Source: Propionibacterium australiense (GTDB lineage Bacteria > Actinomycetota > Actinomycetes > Propionibacteriales > Propionibacteriaceae). Taken from it: a stretch of 64,000 nucleotides of DNA. Positions 1 through 8,048 of this stretch are shown one piece after another (within the stretch, counting starts at the first letter, position 1; every line of letters begins with the position of its first letter). The position numbers were made by a program, and so were the translations under genes. The stretch covers positions 62,001 through 126,000 of the forward strand of contig NZ_RCIV01000006.1 of the NCBI RefSeq assembly GCF_003666605.1, in the 5' to 3' direction. Under the pieces are notes generated by a model, which saw only the letters and a list, made by a program, of their open reading frames with translations, did no database searches and had not been told where the DNA came from.

Positions 1-1364
1 TTCCAGAACATGCCGAGGATGAAGGTGGCGAACAGGGGCGCGTTGAAGAAGCCGAACAGCGTCTGCAGGTAGTCCATGATGTTCGAGAACTGGCCTGCGA
101 TGAGGGCGGTGAAGATGGCGATGACGGTCGCGCCCAGGGTGGCCGCGCGGCCGACCTTGACGTAGTAGGCGTCATCGCGGTCCTTGACGACGTAGGTCTG
201 CCACAGGTCGACCGAGACGACCGTGTTGAACGCCGAGATGTTGGCGGCCATCCCGGCCATGAACGCCGCGAGCAGGCCGGTGATGGCCAGGCCCAGCAGG
301 CCGTTGGGCAGCAGATCGCGCATGAGCAGGATGATCGAGTCGTTGTACTTCACGTCGCCCGAGGCACCGCCGGCGACCTCCATGCCCGACTTCACCTGCA
401 TGATCTCGGGCACCAGGACGGCGGCGAGCATGCCCGGCAGGATCGTGATGAACGGCACGAACATCTTCGGGAAGGCGCCGACGATCGGGGTCTTGCGGGC
501 CGCGGTGATCGACTCGGAGGCCATGGCGCGCTGCACCTCGACGAAGTTCGTCGTCCAGTAGCCGAAGGAGAGCACGAAGCCGAGGCCGAAGACGATGCCG
601 ATGACCGACAGCACCGGGCTGTTGAACCCGGACAGCGCCTGGCCGGGCCAGGAGTGCAGCTGCTGGGAGGCGGTGGCCACCTCGGCGCCGGCGGGGGCGG
701 TGTCGGCGAACTCGGTGATCCTGGCCTTCAGGCCGTTCCAGCCACCGACGCGATGCAGGCCGATGAGGGTCAGCGGCAGCAGCGAGGCGACGATGACGAA
801 GAACTGCAGCACCTCGTTGTAGATCGCCGCGGACAGGCCGCCGAAGCTGATGTAGGCGAAGACGATGACGGCGGCGACGACGAGCGCGACCCACAGCGGC
901 CAGCCGAGCAGGGCGTGGACGATGGAGCCGAGCAGGTACAGGTTGATGCCGGCGATGAGCAGCTGGGCCAGCGCGAACGACAGGGCGTTGACCAGGTGGG
1001 CGCCGGTACCGAATCGCTTGCGCATGAACTCCGGCACCGACCGCACCTTGGAGCCGTAGTAGAAGGGCATCATGACGACGCCCAGGAAGAGCATGGCCGG
1101 CACTGCGCCGATCCAGAAGTAGTGGACCGTCGGGATGCCGATCTGCGCGCCGTTGGCCGACATGCCCATGATCTCGACCGCACCGAGGTTGGCCGATACG
1201 AAGGCCAGGCCCGTCACCCAGGCCGGCAGTGACCGGCCGGACAGGAAGAACCCGATGGTGTCGGATGCCTGCCGGCGGGCCGCCAGTCCGATGCTCAGGA
1301 CGGCGGCGAAGTAGATCGCGATGATCAGATAGTCCACGAAGTTCGCATGGATGATGGTGTCCAT
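1..1364 (-). CDS. Sodium:solute symporter (SSS family), probably for galactose; C-terminus beyond window edge
   Basis: The reading frame enters from the left edge, so the 3' end is missing; 454 residues are visible. The protein starts MDTIIHANFVDYLIIAIYFA and continues with alternating hydrophobic helices. It carries the SSS-type segments SGRSLPAWVTGLAFVSANLG near residues 43-62 and AFMAGMAANISAFNTV in the second half. The ATG at 1364 has AGGGA 5 nt upstream. SSS proteins carry sugars, amino acids or osmolytes with Na+. The divergent galK operon 205 bp away makes galactose the likely substrate, which is inference. Shared operator-like repeats in the intervening DNA suggest co-regulation with galK. 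Confidence 0.85.
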   Translation of the reverse strand, partial: MDTIIHANFVDYLIIAIYFAAVLSIGLAARRQASDTIGFFLSGRSLPAWVTGLAFVSANLGAVEIMGMSANGAQIGIPTVHYFWIGAVPAMLFLGVVMMPFYYGSKVRSVPEFMRKRFGTGAHLVNALSFALAQLLIAGINLYLLGSIVHALLGWPLWVALVVAAVIVFAYISFGGLSAAIYNEVLQFFVIVASLLPLTLIGLHRVGGWNGLKARITEFADTAPAGAEVATASQQLHSWPGQALSGFNSPVLSVIGIVFGLGFVLSFGYWTTNFVEVQRAMASESITAARKTPIVGAFPKMFVPFITILPGMLAAVLVPEIMQVKSGMEVAGGASGDVKYNDSIILLMRDLLPNGLLGLAITGLLAAFMAGMAANISAFNTVVSVDLWQTYVVKDRDDAYYVKVGRAATLGATVIAIFTALIAGQFSNIMDYLQTLFGFFNAPLFATFILGMFW

Positions 1365-1424
1365 CGTCCCTGATGTCCTCTCTCGCAGGAGACGCCACCC
1401 CGAATCCACTCGCCGCGATCCGGG

Positions 1425-1442
1425 ATGTTTACGCCACCATGT
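1425..1442. promoter_or_regulatory. Operator-like repeat O1 between symporter gene and galK
   Basis: The 18-mer ATGTTTACGCCACCATGT is repeated with one mismatch 87 bp further on. The core has the partial dyad TGNTNACGTNANCA (ACGC in this copy), as in many LacI-family operators. It lies 61 bp upstream of the symporter start. Binding by the LacI protein at the end of the gal operon is inferred. Confidence 0.5.
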
Positions 1443-1470
1443 AATTTGACGCCAGTCTGCTCGTAGCATT

Positions 1471-1498
1471 GCCTCTCTGTCAAGGGGTACAGAGAGGC
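1471..1498. repeat. Perfect 10-bp inverted repeat between the two gal operator copies
   Basis: GCCTCTCTGT and ACAGAGAGGC flank an 8-nt spacer. No T-tract follows on either strand, so it is not an obvious terminator. Its place midway between two operator-like repeats in a divergent promoter suggests a second regulator site or a DNA or RNA hairpin. Function unknown. Confidence 0.5.
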
Positions 1499-1511
1499 TT
1501 GCAAAAAGGAA

Positions 1512-1529
1512 ATGTTTACGTCACCATGT
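1512..1529. promoter_or_regulatory. Operator-like repeat O2 upstream of galK
   Basis: ATGTTTACGTCACCATGT ends 40 bp before the galK start and differs from O1 by one base. Its centre TGTTTACGTCACCA is an imperfect dyad around ACGT. The position would suit repression of galK. The link to the LacI protein encoded at 5026-6033 is inference. Confidence 0.5.
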
Positions 1530-1569
1530 TGTTGTGCGGTCACCCTGACCGCTCGAAGGAGACGCAACG

Positions 1570-2751
1570 ATGACGTACGAGATCTCTTCCTGGCCCGAGG
1601 CCGAGGGGGCCGCCAGGGCCACGGCACTGTTCACCGGCGCTTTCGACGCCGCACCGGCAGGGGTGTGGGCCTCACCGGGGCGCGTCAACCTGATCGGGGA
1701 GCACCTGGACTACAACGGCGGCTCGTGCGTGCCGATCGCCCTGCCGCACGCCACCTATGTGGCGTTGAGCCCTCGTGAGGACGACCGGGTGCGCATCACC
1801 TCGGCCGGCGCCGATCCCGAACTGTGGACCGGCACCCTGGCCGACATCCGCCCCGGCGGCGGGCAACCGACCTGGGTGAGTTACGCACTCGGTGTCGCCT
1901 GGGCGCTGGCCCGGGCCGGCCACGAACTGCGCGGCGTCGACGCCGCGGTCGTCTCGTGCGTGCCCACCAGCGCCGGGCTGTCGAGCTCGGCGGCCATCGA
2001 GTGCGCCGTCGGTCTCGCCCTGGTCGACACGTTCGACCTGCCCCTCACCCGCCCCGAGCTGGTCCTGGCGTGCCAGCAGGCGGAGAACGACGTGGTGGGC
2101 GCGCCCACCGGGACGATGGACCAGTCGGCCTCGCTGCTCGCCGATGAGGGCCGGGCGCTGGCGCTCAACACCCTGGACGGCTCGACCGAGCTCGTCCCCT
2201 TCGACCTGACGGCGCACGGCCTGAGCCTGCTGGTCATCGACACTCGCGCCTCGCACGCCCTCGTCGACGGCCAGTACGCGTCCCGCCGCACGACCTGCGA
2301 GACCGTCGCCGCCCGCGAGGGTGTACGGCTGCTCGGCGAGGTCACCGACGCCGACGAGCTGCTGGGACGCCTGGACGACCCGGTCGAGTTCAAACGGGTA
2401 CGCCATGTGATGACCGAGATCGGCCGCGTCGAACGGTTCATCGAGCTGGTCAGAGCCGGGGACTACGACCGGATCGGCCCGCTGCTGGACGCCTCGCACG
2501 CCTCACTGCGCGACGACTACGAGGTGAGCTGCCCCGAACTGGACGCGGCCGTCGAGGCCGCCCGCGCCGCCGGGGCGCTCGGCGCGCGGATGACCGGCGG
2601 CGGTTTCGGCGGCTCGGCGATCGCGCTGGTGCCCACCGAGCTGCTCGCCCAGGTCGAGCAGGCCGTCGAACAGGCCTACGCCGAGCACGGCTGGGCCGAG
2701 CCGCGGTTCATCCCCGCCGTCGCCGCCAAGGCAGGAAGGAAGGTGCGGTGA
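1570..2751 (+). CDS. galK: Galactokinase
   Basis: This GHMP-family kinase phosphorylates alpha-D-galactose at C1 with ATP, the first committed Leloir step. The galactokinase signature GRVNLIGEHLDYN is at residues 37-49. The ATP-binding loop SAGLSSSAA is near residue 140, and the third GHMP motif MTGGGFGGSAIAL is near residue 345. The length of 393 aa is normal. The ATG follows GAAGGAGACGCAACG, a good ribosome site. It is the first gene of a four-gene cluster with overlapping ends: its TGA overlaps the next ATG. Confidence 0.96.
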   Translation: MTYEISSWPEAEGAARATALFTGAFDAAPAGVWASPGRVNLIGEHLDYNGGSCVPIALPHATYVALSPREDDRVRITSAGADPELWTGTLADIRPGGGQPTWVSYALGVAWALARAGHELRGVDAAVVSCVPTSAGLSSSAAIECAVGLALVDTFDLPLTRPELVLACQQAENDVVGAPTGTMDQSASLLADEGRALALNTLDGSTELVPFDLTAHGLSLLVIDTRASHALVDGQYASRRTTCETVAAREGVRLLGEVTDADELLGRLDDPVEFKRVRHVMTEIGRVERFIELVRAGDYDRIGPLLDASHASLRDDYEVSCPELDAAVEAARAAGALGARMTGGGFGGSAIALVPTELLAQVEQAVEQAYAEHGWAEPRFIPAVAAKAGRKVR

Positions 2752-4127
2752 TGAGCGCCCAGGGTCTCGCCCGCGCCGCGGAGCGCATGGCACAGGCCGG
2801 CCTCCCCCGGCTCGCCATCGACGTCTTCAGCGACTACTACCACCAGCTGGAGCAGGGCCGCACCGGCCTGATCGGCGAGGACACCATCACCCCGATCACC
2901 CGGGTCGACGACCTCGCCGACGCCGAGTTCAGCGCCGAGGAGCAGGCCCGGGCGCTGAGCCGGACCGTCTTCATCAGGCTCAACGGCGGCCTGGGCACCT
3001 CCATGGGCATGGACCGCGCGAAATCGCTGCTCCCGGTGCGCGACGGCCTGAGCTTCCTCGACATCATCGTCCGCCAGCTCCAGGCCGTGCGCGCCGGCAC
3101 CGGGGTGCAGGCGCCGCTGATCCTCATGAACTCGTTCCGTACGAGGGATGACAGCCTCGAGCTGCTGTCCGGCTACCCGCGGCTCAACCCCGACGGCATC
3201 CCCGCCGACTTCTGCCAGCACCGCGAGCCGAAGCTGCTCGTCGACTCGCTGGAACCGGTGGACTGGCCGGCCGACCCCGAACTCGAGTGGTGCCCGCCGG
3301 GTCACGGCGACATCTACGTCGCACTGCAGACCACCGGCATCCTGGACGCGCTCATCGCCGGCGGCTACCGCTACGCGAACACGGCGAACGCCGACAACCT
3401 GGGGGCCGCCCCCGACGGGCGGCTCGCCGCATGGTTCGCCGCCTCCGGCGCGCCCTACTCCCCCGAGGTCTGCCTGCGCACCCCGGCTGACCGCAAGGGC
3501 GGCCACCTGGCCATCCGCACGAGTGACGGCCGCATGATCCTGCGCGACACGGCGCAGACCCCCGAGGCCGACATGCGCTGGTTCACCGACGAGCACCGCC
3601 ACCGCTTCTTCCACACGAACAACCTGTGGTTCGACCTGGTCGCCCTGCGGGACGCCCTGGCGGCGCGCGGCGGCCTGCCCGGGCTGCCGCTCATCCGCAA
3701 CCGCAAGCACGTCGACCCGTCGGACCCGGCCTCCCCCGAGGTCTTCCAGATCGAGTCGGCGCTCGGCGCGATCGTCGAGGTCTTCGACGGGGCCCGCCCG
3801 GTGCTCGTGCCCCGTGAGCGCTTCCTGCCGGTCAAGACGACCGACGATCTGGCCCTGGTGCGCTCGGACGTCTACGAGCTGGGCGCCGACTACCGGCTGC
3901 GCAGGAGGACCGAGAGCACCCCGCTGGTGCGTCTCGACCCGCAGCACTACAAGCTGATCGCCGATTTCGAGGCCCGCTTCCCCTCCGGGGTGCCGTCGCT
4001 GCGGGAGGCCACGAGCCTGACGGTGCAGGGCGACTGGACCTTCGGGGCCGGTGTCGTCGCACGCGGCGACGTCGTGCTCGGCCCGACGACCCGCCCCATG
4101 CGGGTCGAGGACGGGGCACGGCTGTGA
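2751..4127 (+). CDS. UDPGP-family UTP--hexose-1-phosphate uridylyltransferase
   Basis: This is a 458-aa member of the eukaryote-like UDPGP family, not of the bacterial GalU or histidine-triad GalT families. The nucleotide-binding loop LNGGLGTSMGM with a following Lys (DRAKSLLPV) lies at about residues 77-96. The N-NAD-NLG segment near residue 210 fits the sugar-phosphate site. In bifidobacteria such enzymes act on glucose-1-P and galactose-1-P and stand in for GalT. The location between galK and galM, with no galT or galE here, suggests the same role. The ATG at 2751 overlaps the galK stop and has AGGAAGG upstream; a GTG at 2748 is possible but too close to that site. Confidence 0.9.
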   Translation: MSAQGLARAAERMAQAGLPRLAIDVFSDYYHQLEQGRTGLIGEDTITPITRVDDLADAEFSAEEQARALSRTVFIRLNGGLGTSMGMDRAKSLLPVRDGLSFLDIIVRQLQAVRAGTGVQAPLILMNSFRTRDDSLELLSGYPRLNPDGIPADFCQHREPKLLVDSLEPVDWPADPELEWCPPGHGDIYVALQTTGILDALIAGGYRYANTANADNLGAAPDGRLAAWFAASGAPYSPEVCLRTPADRKGGHLAIRTSDGRMILRDTAQTPEADMRWFTDEHRHRFFHTNNLWFDLVALRDALAARGGLPGLPLIRNRKHVDPSDPASPEVFQIESALGAIVEVFDGARPVLVPRERFLPVKTTDDLALVRSDVYELGADYRLRRRTESTPLVRLDPQHYKLIADFEARFPSGVPSLREATSLTVQGDWTFGAGVVARGDVVLGPTTRPMRVEDGARL

Positions 4128-5029
4128 GCAGCGAGCTGATCCTCACCCGCGGGCACCAGCAGGCGGTCGTGGCCGGCCGGGGCGGCGCTCTGCGCGCCTA
4201 CCGGGTGGCCGGACGCGACGTCATCGTCCCCCTCGGCCCCGGCCTGCCGAACTCGGGACTGCACGGCGCCGTCCTGGCCCCCTGGCCGAACCGCCTGGAC
4301 GGCGGCCGCTACGTCTTCGACGGCGTGCAGCACCGGGTCCCGGTCAACGAGCCGGCGCGCGACAACGCCAACCATGGCTTCGTCCACGACATGGACTGGC
4401 ACCTGACCCGGGCCGGGGAGGACACGGCGACGGCGACGGTCCTGCTCGAGACGCCCCCCGGCTACCCGTTCACGATCGAGCTGGCCGTCCGCTACGCGCT
4501 CGCCGAGGACGGCCTGACGGCCACGACGACCGTCACCAACCGGGGCGGCACACACGCCCCGTTCGGCATCGGTTTCCACCCGTGGCTGTCGCCCGGGGAC
4601 GCCGGCGTCGACGACTGCGAGCTGAGCATCGACGCGTCCGGCTGGATCGAGACCGACGAGCGGCTGCTGCCGGTGGTCGCCCGACCGGTTCCCGCCGAAC
4701 TGGACTTCACGAGGCCCCGACCCGTGGGCACCGTGGTGATGGACGACGGTTTCACCGGCGCCACCCGCGACGAGGACGGCCGTTCCTGGGTGCGCCTGGC
4801 CTCGCCGGACGGGTACGCCGCGGCCATCTGGTCACGGGCCCCGCTGGACTTCTGGCAGGTCACCACCGGGGACTTCCCCGATCTGGGGCCGCTGCGGCGT
4901 GCCGGTGTCGCCGCCGAACCCATGTCGTGCCCGGCCAACGCCCTGGCCAGCGGCGATCACCTGATCCGACTCCGCCCGGGACAGGAACTGGCCTTATCGT
5001 GGGGACTGTGCCTGAACCGGATCGCATGA
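4124..5029 (+). CDS. galM: Aldose 1-epimerase (galactose mutarotase)
   Basis: A 301-aa galactose mutarotase-like protein that interconverts alpha and beta anomers, supplying the alpha form to GalK. The family histidines appear in NHGFVHDMDW (about residue 85) and GIGFHPWL (about 149). A C-terminal Glu in AAEPMSCPANAL (about 265) fits the catalytic base. The GTG start overlaps the preceding TGA by four bases. It resembles the single-domain GalM/YphB type rather than long secreted forms; no signal peptide is visible. Confidence 0.9.
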   Translation: MSSELILTRGHQQAVVAGRGGALRAYRVAGRDVIVPLGPGLPNSGLHGAVLAPWPNRLDGGRYVFDGVQHRVPVNEPARDNANHGFVHDMDWHLTRAGEDTATATVLLETPPGYPFTIELAVRYALAEDGLTATTTVTNRGGTHAPFGIGFHPWLSPGDAGVDDCELSIDASGWIETDERLLPVVARPVPAELDFTRPRPVGTVVMDDGFTGATRDEDGRSWVRLASPDGYAAAIWSRAPLDFWQVTTGDFPDLGPLRRAGVAAEPMSCPANALASGDHLIRLRPGQELALSWGLCLNRIA

Positions 5030-6033
5030 GCGCGCGGCGCCCCAGGGCGTCGATGCGGGACGTCGCGCGGCTGGCCGGCGTCTCGGCGCAGACGGTCTCG
5101 CGCGTCGCGCGCGGTGAGGACACGGTTCGTCCCGCCACGACCGAGAAGGTCCGTGCGGCGATGCGCCAGCTCGGCTATGCGCCGAACCGCGCCGCGCAGG
5201 CGCTGCGCAGCGGCGCCTTCAACACCGTCGGCGTGATCGGCCACCGGCTCGCCCGGACCGGCGAGGCCCACATCACCGATGCCGTGACCGCGGCGCTGCG
5301 CACCGAGGGTTTCGGCGCCATGTTCGTGGACGCCCCGTCCAACAGCGTCGAGGACTTCATCGAGGCGCTCAACGCCCTGTCGCAGTCGGTGGACGGGGTC
5401 ATCGTACTGAGCCTCGAGACGCCGAACGCCTCGACGGTGAGCCTGCCCGACGGCATCCCCCTCGTCGTGGGCGACTTCCGCTACACCGACCGGTACACGG
5501 CCGTCGGCGCGGACCAGGCGACCGGCACCCGCGACGCGGTGCGCCACCTGCTCGATCTCGGGCACGAGACCGTGCACCACATCGCCGGCCCGGCCACCTC
5601 GGTGCAGGCCAAGGCCCGCGAGGAGGCGTGGATCGCGGCCCTGTGGGAGCACGGGCGCGCCGTGCCGCCGCTGGCGCGGGGCGACTGGTCGCCCCGGTCC
5701 GGCTACGAGGCCGGTCTGCGGCTGCTCGAGGATCCCGGTGTGACGGCCGTCTTCAGCGCCAACGACGAGATGGCCCTCGGCCTCATCAGGGCCTGCCACG
5801 AGACGGGCCGGCGCATCCCCGAGGACGTCTCGATCGTCGGTTTCGACGACATCATGGCCGAGTGGATGTGGCCGCCGCTGACCACCGTCGCCCAGGACTT
5901 CACGACGATCGGCACCGAGCTCGTGGCCGCCCTGCTGCCCCAGTTGCGGGGCGAGTCCGATGAACCCCGCGGGGTCCTGGTGCCCGCTCCCCTCGTCGTC
6001 CGGCGCAGCACGACGGTGCCGCACGGCACCTGA
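5026..6033 (+). CDS. LacI-family transcriptional regulator of the galactose locus
   Basis: Residues 10-30 form the LacI helix-turn-helix (MRDVARLAGVSAQTVSRVAR), followed by the hinge YAPNRAAQALRSG. A periplasmic-binding-like effector domain follows, with the typical VFSANDEMALGL and EDVSIVGFDDI segments. At 335 aa it is full length. The ATG overlaps the galM TGA (ATGA), so it is the last gene of the operon and probably autoregulated. Likely targets are the two 18-bp repeats at 1425 and 1512, which is inference. An in-frame upstream GTG would add only nine residues. Confidence 0.93.
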   Translation: MSARRPRASMRDVARLAGVSAQTVSRVARGEDTVRPATTEKVRAAMRQLGYAPNRAAQALRSGAFNTVGVIGHRLARTGEAHITDAVTAALRTEGFGAMFVDAPSNSVEDFIEALNALSQSVDGVIVLSLETPNASTVSLPDGIPLVVGDFRYTDRYTAVGADQATGTRDAVRHLLDLGHETVHHIAGPATSVQAKAREEAWIAALWEHGRAVPPLARGDWSPRSGYEAGLRLLEDPGVTAVFSANDEMALGLIRACHETGRRIPEDVSIVGFDDIMAEWMWPPLTTVAQDFTTIGTELVAALLPQLRGESDEPRGVLVPAPLVVRRSTTVPHGT

Positions 6034-6046
6034 CCGCGCGGCACCG
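6014..6046. terminator. Hairpin at the convergent ends of the lacI gene and the surface-protein gene
   Basis: CGGTGCCGC (6014-6022) and GCGGCACCG (6038-6046) form a perfect 9-bp stem spanning the regulator's stop codon. The downstream convergent gene ends at 6065. No strong T-run is present, so bidirectional termination is inferred. Confidence 0.5.
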
Positions 6047-6064
6047 CCGGACGGGGTGGGTAGT

Positions 6065-7276
6065 TCAGTCGCGTCTGCGCCGCCTGGTCACCAGGGATGC
6101 GGCGGTGCCGACGGCGACCATGGCCGCACCGACGAAGGACATGATGGTGCCGCCGGTGCGCGGCAGACCCCAGGGACGACTGGCGGGCTCCTCCGAGCCG
6201 GGCTTCGGGGCCTCCGCGTCGTCCCCGGCAGGATCGGCGGGCAGGGCCTCATCGGTCCCGGCGGGCTCGGTGGCCTGGGTCGAGCTGGGCTCGGCGGTCG
6301 GCGCCGGCCCGGGTACGGCGGACGTCGTCTCCGAGGACGGCTCCTGGCCGGTGCCCGCCGACTCGTCGGGGGACGTCTCCTCCGTGGTGACGGCGTAGGG
6401 GCGGGCGACGAACGAGAGATCGTCCCGCAGCGAGGCCGAGAAGTCCTCCTCGACCACCCCGGCGCCCGATTCGGGGCCGTAGGAGTGAATGATCCGGCCG
6501 TCCCCGACGTAGAGGGCCACATGGTAGATGTTCGCGAACTGGTTCGGTTCGGTGCTCGGTGTGGGGCTGCTGTCACCGCTGACGGACTGCTGGGAGAAGA
6601 ACAGGACGTCGCCCGGCTGGTACTGGCTAGAGCCGTCGTCCAGCCAGGTCCGGCCATGAGCGTGGAACCAGCGGGCGAGGTTGGCGGCGCCCGACAGCTC
6701 GCCGCTCTGCGCGGCAGAACCGAAGTCGACGCCCTCGCCCACCCGGGTGTTCTCGTCCGCGACGTAGGTGGTGTGCTCGTAGTCCCAGCCCATGAGGACC
6801 ATGTTGACGAACGAGGAACAGGTCACGGCGTAGGGCTTCGTGTCGGTGGCGTGGATGACCTTCCCGGACAGCGGGGTGATCCGCGAGCTGTCCCAGATCA
6901 GGTCGGTTCCGGCTGCCGCGAAGCTCTGCGCGCGGGCGAGTTCCTGCTCGACGGCCGAGTCGTCGGCCGGAGCGTCGGGCTGCTCGTCCAGGCCCTGGGG
7001 CACGGCCCAGCTGCCGTCGGCGAGAGGCACCGCGATGTCCCCGTAGGCGCCCTGCGGCTGGGCGGCGGCGACCGTGTAGGTCATGGCGCCGCCGTCACCG
7101 GCTTCGGCGTAGCCGGCGGTTCGCACGGTGCCGCTCAGACCGCTCGCCTCGCTCATCTCCTCAACGGTCTGGAACTGCCTGACATCGTCCCCGCTGGAAG
7201 GGTTCGCGTAGGCGGTGCCCGGGATGAGCAGCGCGATCGCGCTGATCAGTACGGCGGGTATGGCACGCTTCTTCAC
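6065..7276 (-). CDS. Sortase-anchored surface protein with an NlpC/P60-like domain
   Basis: A 403-aa exported protein. Residues 1-24 are a signal peptide (KKR, hydrophobic core, AYA cleavage site). The tail has the sorting motif LPRTGG (about 371), a hydrophobic segment and RRRRR. Residues 130-296 look like an NlpC/P60-type cysteine peptidase: Cys153 in TCSSFV, PGDVLFF at 221, His252 in YHVALYVGDG and His264. Residues 32-92 (TVEEM..GDGGAMTYTV) resemble the N-terminal module of phage tailspike and pectate-lyase-like proteins. Residues 297-370 are a Pro/Thr/Ser/Glu-rich wall spacer. The start is GTG with GAGGAG upstream. The substrate is probably peptidoglycan, but TCSS replaces the usual DCSG, so catalysis is uncertain. 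Confidence 0.8.
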   Translation of the reverse strand: MKKRAIPAVLISAIALLIPGTAYANPSSGDDVRQFQTVEEMSEASGLSGTVRTAGYAEAGDGGAMTYTVAAAQPQGAYGDIAVPLADGSWAVPQGLDEQPDAPADDSAVEQELARAQSFAAAGTDLIWDSSRITPLSGKVIHATDTKPYAVTCSSFVNMVLMGWDYEHTTYVADENTRVGEGVDFGSAAQSGELSGAANLARWFHAHGRTWLDDGSSQYQPGDVLFFSQQSVSGDSSPTPSTEPNQFANIYHVALYVGDGRIIHSYGPESGAGVVEEDFSASLRDDLSFVARPYAVTTEETSPDESAGTGQEPSSETTSAVPGPAPTAEPSSTQATEPAGTDEALPADPAGDDAEAPKPGSEEPASRPWGLPRTGGTIMSFVGAAMVAVGTAASLVTRRRRRD

Positions 7277-7544
7277 AGGTGCTGCTCCTCGGTTGGGGGT
7301 TCTACTGGGGGTGAACCTGACTAGGTTCGCACAGAATCGGACCGGATGCCGAATCTGGAAGCCACCGAGAAATCCCTGAGATTCGCGGTGGCTCCTGCCG
7401 CCGCGGACGGCGCGTGGCTGCCCGGCACACCGTGAACCTGGGGCTGACCAGGGAGATCGCCGAGAGCAGTGCGAGATGGCCGCTCGTGGCGCGCGGGTCG
7501 TTCTCGGGTGGGATCGGACCCGGAGTACGTGGCGGGGCCGACGA

Positions 7545-7620
7545 TGGAGCCAACTGCGGGAATCGAACCCGCGACCTACGCTTTACGAGAGCGTCGCTCT
7601 ACCGACTGAGCTAAGTTGGC
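7545..7620 (-). tRNA. tRNA-Thr (anticodon CGT)
   Basis: The minus strand folds as a cloverleaf. The acceptor GCCAACT pairs with AGTTGGC, the D arm is GCTC..GAGC, the anticodon stem is ACGCT/AGCGT with loop CTCGTAA, and the T arm is GCGGGTTCGAATCCCGC. Anticodon CGT reads ACG (Thr). The 3' CCA is encoded. Confidence 0.96.
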
Positions 7621-7647
7621 ATGCCGCCCGCGAGGGACGGCGCGTTC

Positions 7648-7653
7648 ACTATA
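7648..7653 (-). promoter_or_regulatory. -10 element for tRNA-Thr
   Basis: TATAGT on the minus strand, 27 nt before the tRNA 5' end. No convincing -35 hexamer is seen. Position and sequence fit a housekeeping sigma promoter. Confidence 0.5.
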
Positions 7654-7741
7654 CCGGGCGAATCGGGCTGGGACGAATCGGCTGGCCGGAGCATCGGGCG
7701 GGACGGGCCGGTGCGCTGCTCAGCGGCGGGCCGGGAGAACG

Positions 7742-7800
7742 GGCCGGCGCGGATGAGGGCGGGCGCCCGTCCAAAGCACCCGCCCTCGATGGTGCCGGCC
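7742..7800. repeat. Long interrupted inverted repeat in the gap between tRNA-Thr and the aminopeptidase gene
   Basis: Outer arms GGCCGGC/GCCGGCC and inner arms GAGGGCGGG (7755-7763)/CCCGCCCTC (7779-7787) form a two-part hairpin. It lies in the 428-bp gap 7621-8048. It may terminate the aminopeptidase transcript on the minus strand, though no T-tract follows. No gene could be supported in the rest of this gap. Confidence 0.4.
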
Positions 7801-8048
7801 TTGAGTGGATGGATGAGTGGTCACCGGCACCTGTTGAGCCGCTCCGTGGCTCAAGTCTCTGCGCGCGGACAGCTCCGCGGTGTCCCGCGGGTCTGTCCGC
7901 ACCGCCGGGGCCGCGCAGGGGGCCGTGCGGCGAACCGGCTCAATAAGCCTAGGCTGGGATGCCCGCCCGCGCCGAGGGCGGCAGGAGCCGTGACCCTCTC
8001 ACTCGGCCGGTTCCGTCCTGCGCCGTTCCGGGCGTGCGGCCAGGGGGT

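Noticed and set aside
4051-5025. N-terminal extension of the gal LacI frame
   Set aside because: It overlaps galM in another frame; the HTH begins within ten residues of the ATG at 5026.
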